A model generated the notes under the pieces. That model did no database searches. It had not been told where the DNA came from and was given only the letters and a program-made list of their open reading frames with translations. The translations under genes and the position numbers were made by a program. Of a DNA stretch of 64,000 nt, positions 35,625-45,138 are shown in pieces. The stretch is from Gordonia sputi NBRC 100414 (GTDB taxonomy: Bacteria > Actinomycetota > Actinomycetes > Mycobacteriales > Mycobacteriaceae). The first letter of the stretch is position 1. Each line of letters begins with the position of its first letter. The DNA is taken from positions 16,389 to 80,388 of the forward strand of contig NZ_BAFC01000117.1 of NCBI RefSeq assembly GCF_000248055.1. Reading direction: 5' to 3'.

Positions 35625-38600
35625 TTGGCCGAGACCAGCACCACCGCGCCCGCAAAAGGAGAAGCGATCCGACGACTGGTGATCGTCGAGTCGCCGACCA
35701 AGGCGCGCAAGATTGCGGGGTATCTGGGGGGCAACTACGTCGTGGAGTCGTCGCGCGGTCACATTCGTGACCTGCCGCGCGGCGCCGCCGACGTTCCGGC
35801 GAAGTACAAGGGCCAGCCCTGGGCGCGGCTCGGTGTCAACGTCGACGACAACTTCGAGCCGCTGTACGTGGTCTCGGCAGACAAGAAGTCGACGGTCTCC
35901 GAGCTGAAGTCGTTGATGAAGGATGTCGACGAGCTCTATCTCGCGACGGACGGCGACCGCGAGGGTGAGGCGATCGCCTGGCACCTGCTCGAGACGCTCA
36001 AGCCGAAGATCCCGGTCAAGCGCATGGTGTTCCATGAGATCACCGAGCCTGCGATCCGCGCGGCGGCCGAGAACCCGCGCGACCTCGACATCGACCTGGT
36101 CGACGCGCAGGAAACCCGACGCATCCTCGACCGTCTCTACGGCTACGAGGTCTCGCCCGTGCTGTGGAAGAAGGTCATGCCGAAGTTGTCGGCGGGCCGT
36201 GTGCAGTCGGTGGCGACGCGGATCATCGTCGAACGTGAACGTGAGCGCATGGCGTTCGTGTCGGCCGAGTACTGGGACGTCGACGCCACGCTCGACGCCG
36301 GTGAGTCGACGACCCCGCGCAGCTTCTCGTCGCGGTTGGTATCGGTCGACGACGCGCGGGTCGCCGCCGGTCGTGACTTCGATTCACGCGGCAACCTGAA
36401 GCGCGCCGACGGCGTCGTCGTACTTGATCGCGAGCGGGCGACGGCCCTGGCCACAGCTCTCGACGGTGCCGACATGACGGTCACCTCGGTGGAGGAGAAG
36501 CCCTACACGCGTAAGCCGTATGCGCCGTTCATGACGTCGACGCTGCAGCAGGAGGCGGGCCGCAAACTGCGGTTCACCTCCGATCGCACGATGCGCATCG
36601 CGCAGCGGCTGTACGAAAACGGCTACATCACCTACATGCGTACCGACTCGACGACGCTGAGCGAGTCGGCGATCAACGCTGCGCGGGCACAGGCTCGTGA
36701 TCTGTACGGTGCCGACTTCGTGCATGCCACTCCGCGTCAGTACACCCGCAAGGTCAAGAACGCGCAGGAGGCGCACGAGGCGATCCGCCCGTCGGGCGAG
36801 ATGTTCCGGACTCCCGGCCAGGTGGCCGGTCAGCTCGAAGCCGACGAATTCCGGCTCTACGAGTTGATCTGGCAGCGGACCGTCGCGTCGCAGATGGCCG
36901 ACGCGCGCGGCACCACGCTGAGCCTGCGTATCGCCGGCACCGCGAGCGGACAAGGCGGCAACGGCGAGCGATGCACGTTCGCGGCATTGGGTCGGACCAT
37001 CACGTTCCCTGGCTTCCTGTCGGCGTACGTCGAGACGGTCGACGAGCAGGCCGGTGGCCAGGCCGACAACGCCGAGACGCGGCTGCCGCAGCTCACCGAG
37101 GGGCAGCACCTCACGGCCACCGACCTCGAGGCCGACGGTCACTCGACCAACCCGCCCGCGCGCTACACCGAGGCGTCGCTGGTCAAGGTGCTCGAGGAGC
37201 TGGGCATCGGCAGGCCGTCGACCTACGCGTCGATCATCGGGACCATCCAGGACCGCGGCTACGTGGTGAAGAAGGGCAGCGCGCTCGTCCCGTCGTGGAT
37301 CGCGTTCGCTGTCGTCGGGTTGATGGAGGCGTACTTCGAGAACCTCGTCGACTACGACTTCACGGCGTCGCTCGAAGACGATCTCGACCAGATCGCCAAC
37401 GGCAACGAGAACCGCACCCGCTGGCTGACCGAGTTCTACTTCGGCGACAAGGCGGCCGACGAGTCGTCGAGCGGTGATCAGGGTGAGGTGCCCGAGATCG
37501 CAGGCTCCGACATTGCCAAGCACGGCGGATTGAAGAAGCTCGTCGGGGTGAACCTCGAGGAGATCGACGCCCGCGAGGTCAACTCGATCAAGCTGTTCGA
37601 CGACGAGCAGGGCCGCCCGGTCTATGTGCGTGTCGGCCGGTTCGGGCCGTACCTCGAACGCAATGTTGCGACGTCGCCCGACGCGGAACCGGATCTGCAG
37701 CGCGCCAATCTACCTGCGGATATGACTCCCGACGAGCTGACGCTCGAGGTGGCAGAGAAGCTGTTCTCGACGCCGCAGGAGGGTCGTTCGCTCGGCGTCG
37801 ACCCGGTCAGCGGGCACGAGATCGTCGCGAAGGAAGGACGATTCGGGCCGTACGTCACCGAGATCCTGCCGCCCGACGACGACGAGGACGGCTCGGGTGG
37901 CGGCGCTGCCCCGTCCACGATCCCCGCAGGTCCGACCCCTCGTGATGGTGGCGAGGGTGGTGTGGTGCCGCTCGACGACGCGCACGCGGGCGGTGGCACG
38001 GCCACCAAGACGGTCGCGAAGAAGACGGCCAAGAAGGCCGCGAAGAAGGCCGGACCCAAGCCGCGGACGGGGTCGCTGTTCAAGTCGATGGACATCTCGA
38101 CGGTCACGCTCGACGACGCGCTCAAACTGCTCTCGCTGCCGCGGGTCGTCGGCGCCGACCCGGAGTCCGGCGACGAGATCACCGCGCAGAACGGCCGCTA
38201 CGGCCCGTATCTGAAGAAGGGTACCGACTCGCGGTCGCTGGCCAACGAAGACCAGATCTTCGGGATCACGCTCGACGAGGCGCTCAAGATCTACTCCGAG
38301 CCCAAGCGTCGTGGCCGGCAGGCCGCAGCACCCCCGCTGCGCGATCTCGAGAAGAACGACGAGGTCAGCGACAAGCCGATGGTGATCAAGGACGGCCGCT
38401 TCGGCCCGTACGTCACCGACGGCGAGACCAACGCCAGCCTGCGCAAGGGCGACGACGTCGCGACCATCACCCCCGAGCGGGCGATGGAACTCCTCGCCGA
38501 CCGCCGCGCCCGCGGCCCGGCGAAGAAGGCCACGAAGAAGAAGGCCACCGCGAAGAAGACGCCGGCGAAGAAGACCGCCACCAAGACGGCCGCGAAGAAG

Positions 38601-38684
38601 ACCGCGGCCAAGAAGACTGCGGCCAAGAAGACGACCGCGAAGAAGACCGCAGGAAAGAAGAGCGCGCCGCCGGCCGAGGAGTGA
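35625..38684 (+). CDS. topA: DNA topoisomerase I
   Basis: This is a 1019-residue type IA topoisomerase that relaxes negative supercoils. The TOPRIM domain opens LVIVESPTKARKIAGYLG and has the metal-binding DGDREGEA. The active-site tyrosine is Y337 in GYITYMRTDST. As in mycobacteria there are no C-terminal zinc-finger cysteines; instead there are repeated NGRYGPYLKKG-type domains and a long Lys/Ala tail (KKTAAKKTAAKKT repeats). In mycobacteria such a tail aids DNA binding. The start is TTG with GAAGGA 7 bases upstream. A copy of an interspersed repeat begins at the stop codon. Confidence 0.97.
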   Translation: MAETSTTAPAKGEAIRRLVIVESPTKARKIAGYLGGNYVVESSRGHIRDLPRGAADVPAKYKGQPWARLGVNVDDNFEPLYVVSADKKSTVSELKSLMKDVDELYLATDGDREGEAIAWHLLETLKPKIPVKRMVFHEITEPAIRAAAENPRDLDIDLVDAQETRRILDRLYGYEVSPVLWKKVMPKLSAGRVQSVATRIIVERERERMAFVSAEYWDVDATLDAGESTTPRSFSSRLVSVDDARVAAGRDFDSRGNLKRADGVVVLDRERATALATALDGADMTVTSVEEKPYTRKPYAPFMTSTLQQEAGRKLRFTSDRTMRIAQRLYENGYITYMRTDSTTLSESAINAARAQARDLYGADFVHATPRQYTRKVKNAQEAHEAIRPSGEMFRTPGQVAGQLEADEFRLYELIWQRTVASQMADARGTTLSLRIAGTASGQGGNGERCTFAALGRTITFPGFLSAYVETVDEQAGGQADNAETRLPQLTEGQHLTATDLEADGHSTNPPARYTEASLVKVLEELGIGRPSTYASIIGTIQDRGYVVKKGSALVPSWIAFAVVGLMEAYFENLVDYDFTASLEDDLDQIANGNENRTRWLTEFYFGDKAADESSSGDQGEVPEIAGSDIAKHGGLKKLVGVNLEEIDAREVNSIKLFDDEQGRPVYVRVGRFGPYLERNVATSPDAEPDLQRANLPADMTPDELTLEVAEKLFSTPQEGRSLGVDPVSGHEIVAKEGRFGPYVTEILPPDDDEDGSGGGAAPSTIPAGPTPRDGGEGGVVPLDDAHAGGGTATKTVAKKTAKKAAKKAGPKPRTGSLFKSMDISTVTLDDALKLLSLPRVVGADPESGDEITAQNGRYGPYLKKGTDSRSLANEDQIFGITLDEALKIYSEPKRRGRQAAAPPLRDLEKNDEVSDKPMVIKDGRFGPYVTDGETNASLRKGDDVATITPERAMELLADRRARGPAKKATKKKATAKKTPAKKTATKTAAKKTAAKKTAAKKTTAKKTAGKKSAPPAEE

Positions 38685-39352
38685 TCTCGACAAGCTCGAT
38701 CAGCGGGTGGGCGCTGAATCAGCGGTGCATTTCCGCTGGTTGAGCAGGCCGGGTGCGGCAGAAGCCCGCGGAAGGGTCATCGGGCGGGCGCAGGAAGTAG
38801 GGGAAGGAATCCTTCCGTGGGTTGTGTACGTTTCCCCGGGTTGTTTCGCGGGTAAGGGTCAGAGAGTGGGGGAAGGGATCTTTCCCCTAGTTTCTGCGGG
38901 CGGGCCGGGGTGGCGCGGGGACCTGCGCGGCGTCGAACGTCGCGCGGTGTCGACCGGTGGCCTGGTTCGACGACAAGGTCGATGCCGGGTCCGCAGAATC
39001 TCGCGGAAGAGTCGCCGGGTGCGGCCGAGGTTCGCGGAAGTGCGGTCGGGTGCGGCAGAATCTCGCGGAAGAGTGGCCGGGTGCGGCCGAGGCTCGCGGA
39101 GGCGCGGTGGGTGCGGCAGAAACTCGCGGAAGGGCCGTCGGGCGGCGCGCAGCGAGCTGCCGGTGTCGAAACCGCGTTGATCTCGACAAGCTCGATCAGC
39201 GGTGGGGCGCTCGATCAGCGGGTGCATCTCCGCTGGTTGAGCAGGCCGCGAGCGTAGCGAGCTGCCGTGTCGAAACCACGTTGGGTGATCTCGACAAGCT
39301 CGATCAGCGGGTGGGGGCTCGATCAGCGGGTGGGCGCTCGATCAGCGGGTGG
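38683..39352. repeat. intergenic repeat cluster after topA
   Basis: This 670-bp stretch has no gene. An interspersed unit beginning GATCTCGACAAGCTCGATCA occurs at 38683, 39179 and 39287. Its partner CGCTGGTTGAGCAGGCC, ending GTGTCGAAAC, occurs near 38733 and 39230; the two kinds are partly complementary and can form large hairpins. Three 19-20-bp units GCTCGATCAGCGGGTGGGCG lie at 39299-39352. Such repeats are common between Gordonia genes (as I recall). A separate 31-bp array is listed below. Confidence 0.8.
38987..39139. repeat. five tandem 30-31-bp units, no spacers
   Basis: Units begin with GGGTGCGGC at 38987 (variant), 39017, 39048, 39079 and 39109 and contain a CTCGCGGAAG-like core. Odd and even units alternate between CAGAATCTCG and CGAGGTTCG forms, suggesting duplication of a two-unit block. 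A further diverged copy lies near 38751. Since 31 bp is not a codon multiple, a coding role is unlikely. Confidence 0.85.
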
Positions 39353-39356
39353 CACC

Positions 39357-40901
39357 CTACCGCCGATACGGCGACAGGTGTGGGCGGGCGAGCAGCGTCT
39401 CGATGCCGCGGCCGCGCAGCTCGACACCTTCGCCGATGTCCCAGTTCTTCGCCTCCTCGCTCGAGGCGAGGAACACCGCGCGGGCCGAGCCCAGCACGCG
39501 GGTCGGTTCGTCCTTGGCCAGTTCGGTGAGCCGGGCCGCTTCGTTGACCGGGTCGCCGATCACCGTGTACTCCAGCCGCTGCTCCGAGCCGATGTGGCCG
39601 GCGATGGCTTTGCCCGCGGAGACCCCGATACCGATGTCGGTGTCGCCGAGTGTCTCCCACAACTCCTGGCGCATCTCCCGCGCCGCGGCGAGTGCCTGAC
39701 CGGCGAAGTCGTCGAGGTTCAGCGGTGCACCGAAGATGGCGAGCGCGGCGTCGCCCTGGAATTTGTTCACGAATCCGCCGTGGCGTCCGACGACGGCCAC
39801 CACCACCCGGAAGAACTCGTTCAGCAGGTCGACGACCTCTCGCGGTGGCCGATTCACGGCCAGCCGCGTCGAGCCGACGATGTCGACGAACAATACGCCG
39901 ACGTAGCGTTCCTCGCCGCCGAGTTCTGTTCCGGTCTCGATGGCCTTGCGCGCGACGTCCTCGCCGACGTACCGGCCGAACAGGTTGCGCAACTGCTGCC
40001 GCTCACGCAGGTCGGCGACCATGTCGTTGAAGCCCGCCTGCAGAAGCCCCAGGTCGGAGCCGTCGTAGATCTTGACGGCGATGTTCAGGTCGCCTTCGCT
40101 CACTCGGGTCTGGGCGGCGCGGAGTTGCTTGATGGGGTCGTTGATGGCGCGAACGACGCGCACGATGGCCAGCAGACTGAACGCCAGCGACGCCAGACAC
40201 ATCCACAGGATGGGGCGTAGCAACCCGACAGCGTCGGTCTCGATGAAGTGGATGCGCTGCAGCAGGATCAGTCCGACGATCACGACCATCGGCGCGACGA
40301 CGCTGATCACCCAGAAGACGGCGATGCGTGTGGTCACGCCCGGCGCGATCGCGTCGTCGGGATTGTTGGCCATCGCGGCGACGGTGATGGGGCGCAGCAC
40401 CTTCTCGGACTGGAGGAAGCTGAGCACGCAGGTGACGAGTGCGCCGATCGCGCTGGCGACGGCAACGATGAACGCATCTTTGTGCGAGACGGTCAGGTTG
40501 ACCGCGGTGAACAGCACACCGCCGATGACCCACAGACCCAGGTTGACCAGCGACAGCGTCACCGGCAGGCGCAGCGCCCGCTTGCGGGCCATGTCGTTGT
40601 CGAGTCGAGTTCGACGTCGGTGCCACACGAGCACCGGCAGCGACACCTTGATACTCAGCGCGCCGCCCACGATCATCGCCAAGAGGAGATAGGCGAGGAA
40701 GATGCCCTGATTGAGTGCGGTGATGTCGTTGAACTTGAACGAATCCTGCGACGGCATACCGAACCGAAGAAACGCGAAGGTGAACAGCGCGCCAACGAGA
40801 TTTGCGCGCAACAGGTCGAGAGCGAGGATCGGCCACGGCGTGCGCGCAAGCCATCTGGCCAGGTGCAAGCCGTAAAACAGCCTGGATCGACGTTCAACCA
40901 C
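39357..40901 (-). CDS. membrane class III adenylate cyclase with HAMP domain (Rv3645-like)
   Basis: This is a 514-residue enzyme making cAMP. Six transmembrane helices lie between about residues 20 and 255, followed by a HAMP linker (VVRAINDPIKQLRAAQTRVS) and a catalytic domain from about 333. The metal ligands are FVDIVGST and FQGDAALAIFG, the substrate-selecting Lys is in VNKFQGD, and the transition-state Asn/Arg are in DPVNEAARL. All residues needed by a homodimeric cyclase are present. Rv3645 is the main cAMP source in M. tuberculosis and has been linked to fatty-acid tolerance. It is divergent from the delta' gene. Its product could feed the Crp encoded at 821-1495. Confidence 0.92.
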   Translation of the reverse strand: MVERRSRLFYGLHLARWLARTPWPILALDLLRANLVGALFTFAFLRFGMPSQDSFKFNDITALNQGIFLAYLLLAMIVGGALSIKVSLPVLVWHRRRTRLDNDMARKRALRLPVTLSLVNLGLWVIGGVLFTAVNLTVSHKDAFIVAVASAIGALVTCVLSFLQSEKVLRPITVAAMANNPDDAIAPGVTTRIAVFWVISVVAPMVVIVGLILLQRIHFIETDAVGLLRPILWMCLASLAFSLLAIVRVVRAINDPIKQLRAAQTRVSEGDLNIAVKIYDGSDLGLLQAGFNDMVADLRERQQLRNLFGRYVGEDVARKAIETGTELGGEERYVGVLFVDIVGSTRLAVNRPPREVVDLLNEFFRVVVAVVGRHGGFVNKFQGDAALAIFGAPLNLDDFAGQALAAAREMRQELWETLGDTDIGIGVSAGKAIAGHIGSEQRLEYTVIGDPVNEAARLTELAKDEPTRVLGSARAVFLASSEEAKNWDIGEGVELRGRGIETLLARPHLSPYRR

Positions 40902-40985
40902 GCCCTTTACGGTAGCTGGCTGCTTGCAATTGTTAAACGTTCATCCACAAGCTGAGGTGTCCGAACTGCGGATTACGCTGGTGAT

Positions 40986-42377
40986 GTGACAAATGTCTTC
41001 GACCGGCTGACCGGGCAGCGGGCAGTGGCGCAGGAGCTGACCGACGCCGCGACGGCCGCCAGAGTCCTCGCCTCACGCCTCGACGCGGGACCTCCCGCCC
41101 CCGCTGCCGCTGACTTCGACGTCGCCGAGCACGACGACGCTGAGCTCGACGCATCGGTCCTGGACGCTGCCGACTTCGACAGCCCAGACTTCGACGCCCC
41201 AGACTTCGACAGCCCAGGCTTCGACGACCCGATCTTCGACGGCCCCACGCCGTCGCCCGTCGTCGTGCCGCGGGCGTCGATGACACACGCCTGGCTGTTC
41301 ACCGGGCCGCCCGGAAGCGGTCGATCGGTCGCCGCCACGTGCTTTGCGGCCGCGCTGCAGTGCCAGCATCCCGACGTCGTCGGATGCGGTGAGTGTCGAG
41401 CGTGCGTGACGGTCATGGCTCAAACGCATGCCGACGTCCGGCACATCGTGCCGCAGGGGCTGAGTCTCTCAGTCGATTCGATGCGCGAGATCGTGCAGGC
41501 TGCCGCGCGTCGACCGGGTACCGGTCGGTGGCAGATCGTCGTCGTCGAAGATGCCGATCGGCTGACCGAGCAGGCGGCCAACGCGCTGCTGAAGGTCGTC
41601 GAGGAGCCGCCGTCTCGCACGGTCTTCCTGCTGTGCGCACCGTCTGTCGATCCCGAAGACATCTCCGTCACGCTTCGCTCGCGATGCAGGCATGTCCCGC
41701 TCGCAACGCCGACCGTCGCCGACATCGAGCGCGTCCTGATCGACCGCGACGGACTCGACGCCGACGCCGCGCGGTGGGCGGCATCGGTCTGCGGCGGGCA
41801 CATCGGACGTGCCCGACGTCTCGCCACCGACCCCGAGGCTCGCGAGCAACGCGACAAGGCGCTGGCGCTCGCACGCGCGGCCACCCGTGATTCGACGGCC
41901 TACGCGGCCGCGGAGGAATTGGTGAAGTCGGCCGACGCCGCGGCGAAGGCGATCAGTGCCGAACGCGACGAAGCCGAGACCGAGGAGATGAAGACCGCCC
42001 TCGGCGCCGGCGGCACGGGTAAGGGCACCGCCCGACCTCCACGCGGAACGGCGGGCGCGCTCAAGGAGCTCGAGAAGCGGCAGAAGTCGCGCGCCACCCG
42101 CGTCGGACGCGACACCCTCGACCGTGCACTCGTCGACCTCGCAGCTCTCTACCGCGACGCCCTCGTCGTCTCGATGGGCGCACAGGTCACCGCGATGCAC
42201 CCGGACAAGGCCGCCGACATCGCTATTCCGATGGCCGCGTACGCGTCTCCGGAACAATTGCTCCGCTGTGTCGAAGCCGTCCTGGAATGTCGTGAAGTCC
42301 TTGACCAGAACGTGAAGCCGAAGTTCGCCGTCGACGCGATGGTTGCCACCATCGGACAGGTCATGCGCTCGAACTGA
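40986..42377 (+). CDS. holB: DNA polymerase III delta' subunit (clamp-loader) with acidic insert
   Basis: This is a 463-residue AAA+ clamp-loader subunit (Rv3644c-like). The P-loop is degraded to GPPGSGRS, as expected for a non-hydrolysing delta'. The zinc-type cysteines CQHPDVVGCGECRAC, the sensor region VVVEDADRLTEQAANALLKV and EEPPSRTVFLL follow. Unusual is an insert of about 45 residues (37-84) between the N-terminus and the P-loop, rich in DFDSP/DFDAP units and encoded by five 15-bp repeats; the family normally has only a short linker here. GTG 40986 lies shortly after a TACGCT -10-like box, so the mRNA may be leaderless. Confidence 0.9.
   Translation: MTNVFDRLTGQRAVAQELTDAATAARVLASRLDAGPPAPAAADFDVAEHDDAELDASVLDAADFDSPDFDAPDFDSPGFDDPIFDGPTPSPVVVPRASMTHAWLFTGPPGSGRSVAATCFAAALQCQHPDVVGCGECRACVTVMAQTHADVRHIVPQGLSLSVDSMREIVQAAARRPGTGRWQIVVVEDADRLTEQAANALLKVVEEPPSRTVFLLCAPSVDPEDISVTLRSRCRHVPLATPTVADIERVLIDRDGLDADAARWAASVCGGHIGRARRLATDPEAREQRDKALALARAATRDSTAYAAAEELVKSADAAAKAISAERDEAETEEMKTALGAGGTGKGTARPPRGTAGALKELEKRQKSRATRVGRDTLDRALVDLAALYRDALVVSMGAQVTAMHPDKAADIAIPMAAYASPEQLLRCVEAVLECREVLDQNVKPKFAVDAMVATIGQVMRSN
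41172..41246. repeat. five in-frame 15-bp units in the delta' gene
   Basis: Units start at 41172, 41187, 41202, 41217 and 41232 following GACTTCGACAGCCCA. Each adds five residues of the DFDSP type. The period and TTCGAC core are shared with the intergenic array at 34708-34782. Confidence 0.88.
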
Positions 42378-42464
42378 TCGCCGGAGCGCCACGTGTCGCG
42401 CTCGGCGCCCGGAGTAACCGCCGGGTAATCACGGTGAAACACAACGCTTCTAGCGTGGCAATCC

Positions 42465-43379
42465 ATGACATCTGCACAGGGGGCGACGTCACGCGCGTCT
42501 GAGCGGCCACCGGGTACCGGCATCGACATCTCCGGCTTGACCAAGACCTTCACCAGTCGATCGGTGCGCGGGACCAACACGGTCACCGCGCTCTCCGACG
42601 TGTCGTTGAAGACCTCGGAGGGTTCGTTCCTGTCGCTGCTCGGCCCGTCCGGATGCGGTAAGTCAACGGTGCTGCGCATCCTCGCGGGACTCGAGGAACC
42701 GACGTCGGGCACCGCGTTGATGAACGGCCAGTCGCCGACCGAGCTGCAGCGAGATCACTCGTTGGGCATCGCCTTTCAGGATTCTGCCCTGTTGCCGTGG
42801 CGGACCGTCGAATCCAACATCAGGTTGCCGCTTCAGGTCGGACACATGCCGTCCGACGACGCGTTGGTGTCGGATCTCATCGAACTCGTCGGTCTCACCG
42901 GATTCGAGAAGGCCAAGCCTGCCATGCTGTCCGGCGGTATGCGGCAACGTGTTTCGATCGCACGGGCACTCGTCGTGCGCCCCACCGCGCTGCTGCTCGA
43001 CGAGCCGTTCGGCGCCCTCGACGACATGACCCGTCAGCGTCTCAACATCGAACTCCTCCGCATCTGGACCGAGAAGCCCGCCACCACACTCATGGTGACC
43101 CATGGGATCGCCGAGGCGGTGTTTCTCTCCGACGTCGTCGCGGTGATGAGTCCGCGGCCCGGTCGCGTCGTGGAGATGGTCCCCGTCGACCTGCCCCGAC
43201 CGCGTGTCCCCGAGATGATGCGCACACCGGAATTCCATGCGCTGCATGACCATCTGTCTGGCTTGCTGTTCGGAGGCAAGGCAGCCGACGGTCCTGCGAA
43301 GTCCGCAGAGCCCGAACCCGACAGGGACGTTCCCGATACAGCAGACGCCGACGCGATCTCCGAGGCCACGAGTGGCTAG
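42465..43379 (+). CDS. ABC transporter ATPase, SsuB/TauB/ThiZ-like
   Basis: This is a 304-residue ATP-binding subunit of a sulfonate/nitrate/pyrimidine-type importer. It has Walker [11 protein letters not shown]-loop [12 protein letters not shown], signature LSGGMRQR, Walker [13 protein letters not shown] and His-switch MVTHGIAEA. The sequence ALLPW and the D-loop ALDDMTR are typical of this subfamily. It is the first of four genes (ATPase, two permeases, binding protein). Its end overlaps the first permease start by 8 bp. The acidic C-terminal tail of about 40 residues is longer than usual. Confidence 0.92.
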   Translation: MTSAQGATSRASERPPGTGIDISGLTKTFTSRSVRGTNTVTALSDVSLKTSEGSFLSLLGPSGCGKSTVLRILAGLEEPTSGTALMNGQSPTELQRDHSLGIAFQDSALLPWRTVESNIRLPLQVGHMPSDDALVSDLIELVGLTGFEKAKPAMLSGGMRQRVSIARALVVRPTALLLDEPFGALDDMTRQRLNIELLRIWTEKPATTLMVTHGIAEAVFLSDVVAVMSPRPGRVVEMVPVDLPRPRVPEMMRTPEFHALHDHLSGLLFGGKAADGPAKSAEPEPDRDVPDTADADAISEATSG

Positions 43380-44181
43380 CGCCGTGGTGGAACGGACGTC
43401 GTCGGCGCGAACGGTCGCAGGCGCCGACCGATGGGCCGCGGGACTCGTCGGCATCGTCGGCGTGCTAGTACTCTGGTCGCTCGCCGGAGCGTTGGAATGG
43501 TTCCACGGAACGATCCCGACACCGTGGGCTGTCGTCCAGACCATCGCCGACACCGGGTGGAGCTACTACGCCGAGAACTTCTCGTCCACAATCGAATTGG
43601 CGTTACGCGGCTTCTTCTGGGGCAACCTGCTCGCGATCCTACTGGCACTTCTGGTGATCGTGATACCCCCGATCGAGGGCTTGGCCACTCAACTCGCGAT
43701 CATCTCCTACTGCACACCCATCATCGCCGTCGCGCCGATCATCCAGGTCGCCTTCGCGCAGGTGCAGACGATGATCATCTTTCTCGCGGCCATCTCGGTG
43801 TTCTTCACGACGATGATCGGAACGCTCAGCGGGCTGCGTTCTCCGAACAAGGCGAGCCTCGACCTGATCCGCGTCTACGGCGGCGGTCGATGGTCGCAGT
43901 TGCGGCGCGTGCGGATCGAGGCTGCGCTCCCGAACACGTTGGCCGCCATCAAGATAGCGGCACCGGCTGCGATTCTCGGTGCGGTTCTCGGAGAGTTCCT
44001 CGCGATGCCGGACAAGGGCGCCGGTCCTGCGATGATCGTGGCGCAGCAGCGCGGCGACATCCCGCAGGTGTGGGCGATAGCGCTGATCTGTGGTGCCGTC
44101 GCCGGCGTCGGCTACGCGATCGTCGCAGTCGTCGCCCGATTCGCGACGCGGTGGGCCGCGGGCAAGGAGGTGTTCGGATGA
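43372..44181 (+). CDS. ABC transporter permease, SsuC-like, no. 1
   Basis: This is a 269-residue permease with six predicted membrane helices. The coupling EAA loop reads [20 protein letters not shown] ... [23 protein letters not shown] 43372 (VASAVVER) overlaps the ATPase gene by 8 bp; a longer reading of the frame runs inside that gene and is rejected. A second, different permease follows with an ATGA overlap, so the channel is probably a heterodimer, less usual for SsuC-type systems, which use one permease gene. Confidence 0.88.
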   Translation: MASAVVERTSSARTVAGADRWAAGLVGIVGVLVLWSLAGALEWFHGTIPTPWAVVQTIADTGWSYYAENFSSTIELALRGFFWGNLLAILLALLVIVIPPIEGLATQLAIISYCTPIIAVAPIIQVAFAQVQTMIIFLAAISVFFTTMIGTLSGLRSPNKASLDLIRVYGGGRWSQLRRVRIEAALPNTLAAIKIAAPAAILGAVLGEFLAMPDKGAGPAMIVAQQRGDIPQVWAIALICGAVAGVGYAIVAVVARFATRWAAGKEVFG

Positions 44182-45071
44182 GCGCTCCCACAACCGATTC
44201 GACGGCCGACGTGGTGGTCGCCGACGCACCTACATCGTCGGACGGACTTCCGGAAAGCGTTGCGACAGGCCCGAACATCGGAGCGCTGCTCTGGCAGATC
44301 ACCAAGTTCCTCGGATCGCTTGTCACGTCGTTCGTGTTGATTCTGGTGATCTGGTGGCTGTTCCTGCTCGCCTTCCCCGACATCGGGCCGATCATCGGCC
44401 GCACCCCGGTTCAGGTGTTCCAGTATCTGTTCACCGAGCCGGGCGCTGCGGACGCGAGGTCGGAGATCTTCGACAATCTTGCGATCACCCTGACCGACGC
44501 CGCGATCGGCTTCGTCGTGGGAATGACCGCTGCGCTGCTCGTTGCGGCACTGTTCGTCGTATCACGGCCTGCCGCACAGACATTCATGCCGATAGCGATG
44601 CTCCTTCGCTCGGTGCCGTTGGTCGCGATGACACCGCTGATCACACTCGTCGTCGGGCGGGGGATCGGGGTGGTCGCCGTGATGGGTGGGATCGTGGTGT
44701 TCTTTCCCGCGCTCGTCATGATCATGACCGGCCTGGCGAACGCGCCCACACAGATCAACGACGTGATCGCCGTGTACGGCGGTAATCGATGGACTGCGTT
44801 GCGACGCTCCGCGATTCCGTCGGCGGTTCCCTCGTTGTTCAGTGCCGCCAAGATCTCGGTTCCCGGTGCGCTCGTCGGTGCGACCGTCGCCGAATGGCTC
44901 GGAACCAACAAGGGACTCGGTGCAACGCTGCAGCAAGCGCTCCCCGCGGCGGCATACAACGAGTTGTGGGCATCGGTGCTCGTCATCACCGTTGCGTCGA
45001 TCATCCTCTACGCGATCGTCGGCGTCATCGAATCAATTGTCCTGGCCCAGATGGGTATGCAGCAGAACTGA
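44178..45071 (+). CDS. ABC transporter permease, SsuC-like, no. 2
   Basis: This is a 297-residue permease with a polar N-terminal extension of about 40 residues and six membrane helices. The EAA loop is QINDVIAVYGGNRWTALRRS ... VPSLFSAAKISVPGALVGA. The ATG lies in ATGA over the stop of permease 1. It pairs with permease 1. The binding-protein gene follows after 67 bp with its own GAAAGGAAG ribosome-binding site. Confidence 0.88.
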   Translation: MSAPTTDSTADVVVADAPTSSDGLPESVATGPNIGALLWQITKFLGSLVTSFVLILVIWWLFLLAFPDIGPIIGRTPVQVFQYLFTEPGAADARSEIFDNLAITLTDAAIGFVVGMTAALLVAALFVVSRPAAQTFMPIAMLLRSVPLVAMTPLITLVVGRGIGVVAVMGGIVVFFPALVMIMTGLANAPTQINDVIAVYGGNRWTALRRSAIPSAVPSLFSAAKISVPGALVGATVAEWLGTNKGLGATLQQALPAAAYNELWASVLVITVASIILYAIVGVIESIVLAQMGMQQN

Positions 45072-45138
45072 GGCTGCTGATCGTGGCCAGCCCGGTCGGG
45101 TGATCCTCGCCCGATCCACCTGAAAGGAAGAACACCCA

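Noticed and set aside
38987..39139. Array of 30-31-bp repeats resembling a CRISPR array
   Set aside because: The units are directly adjacent with no unique spacers, the repeats vary and alternate, and no cas gene is in the window.
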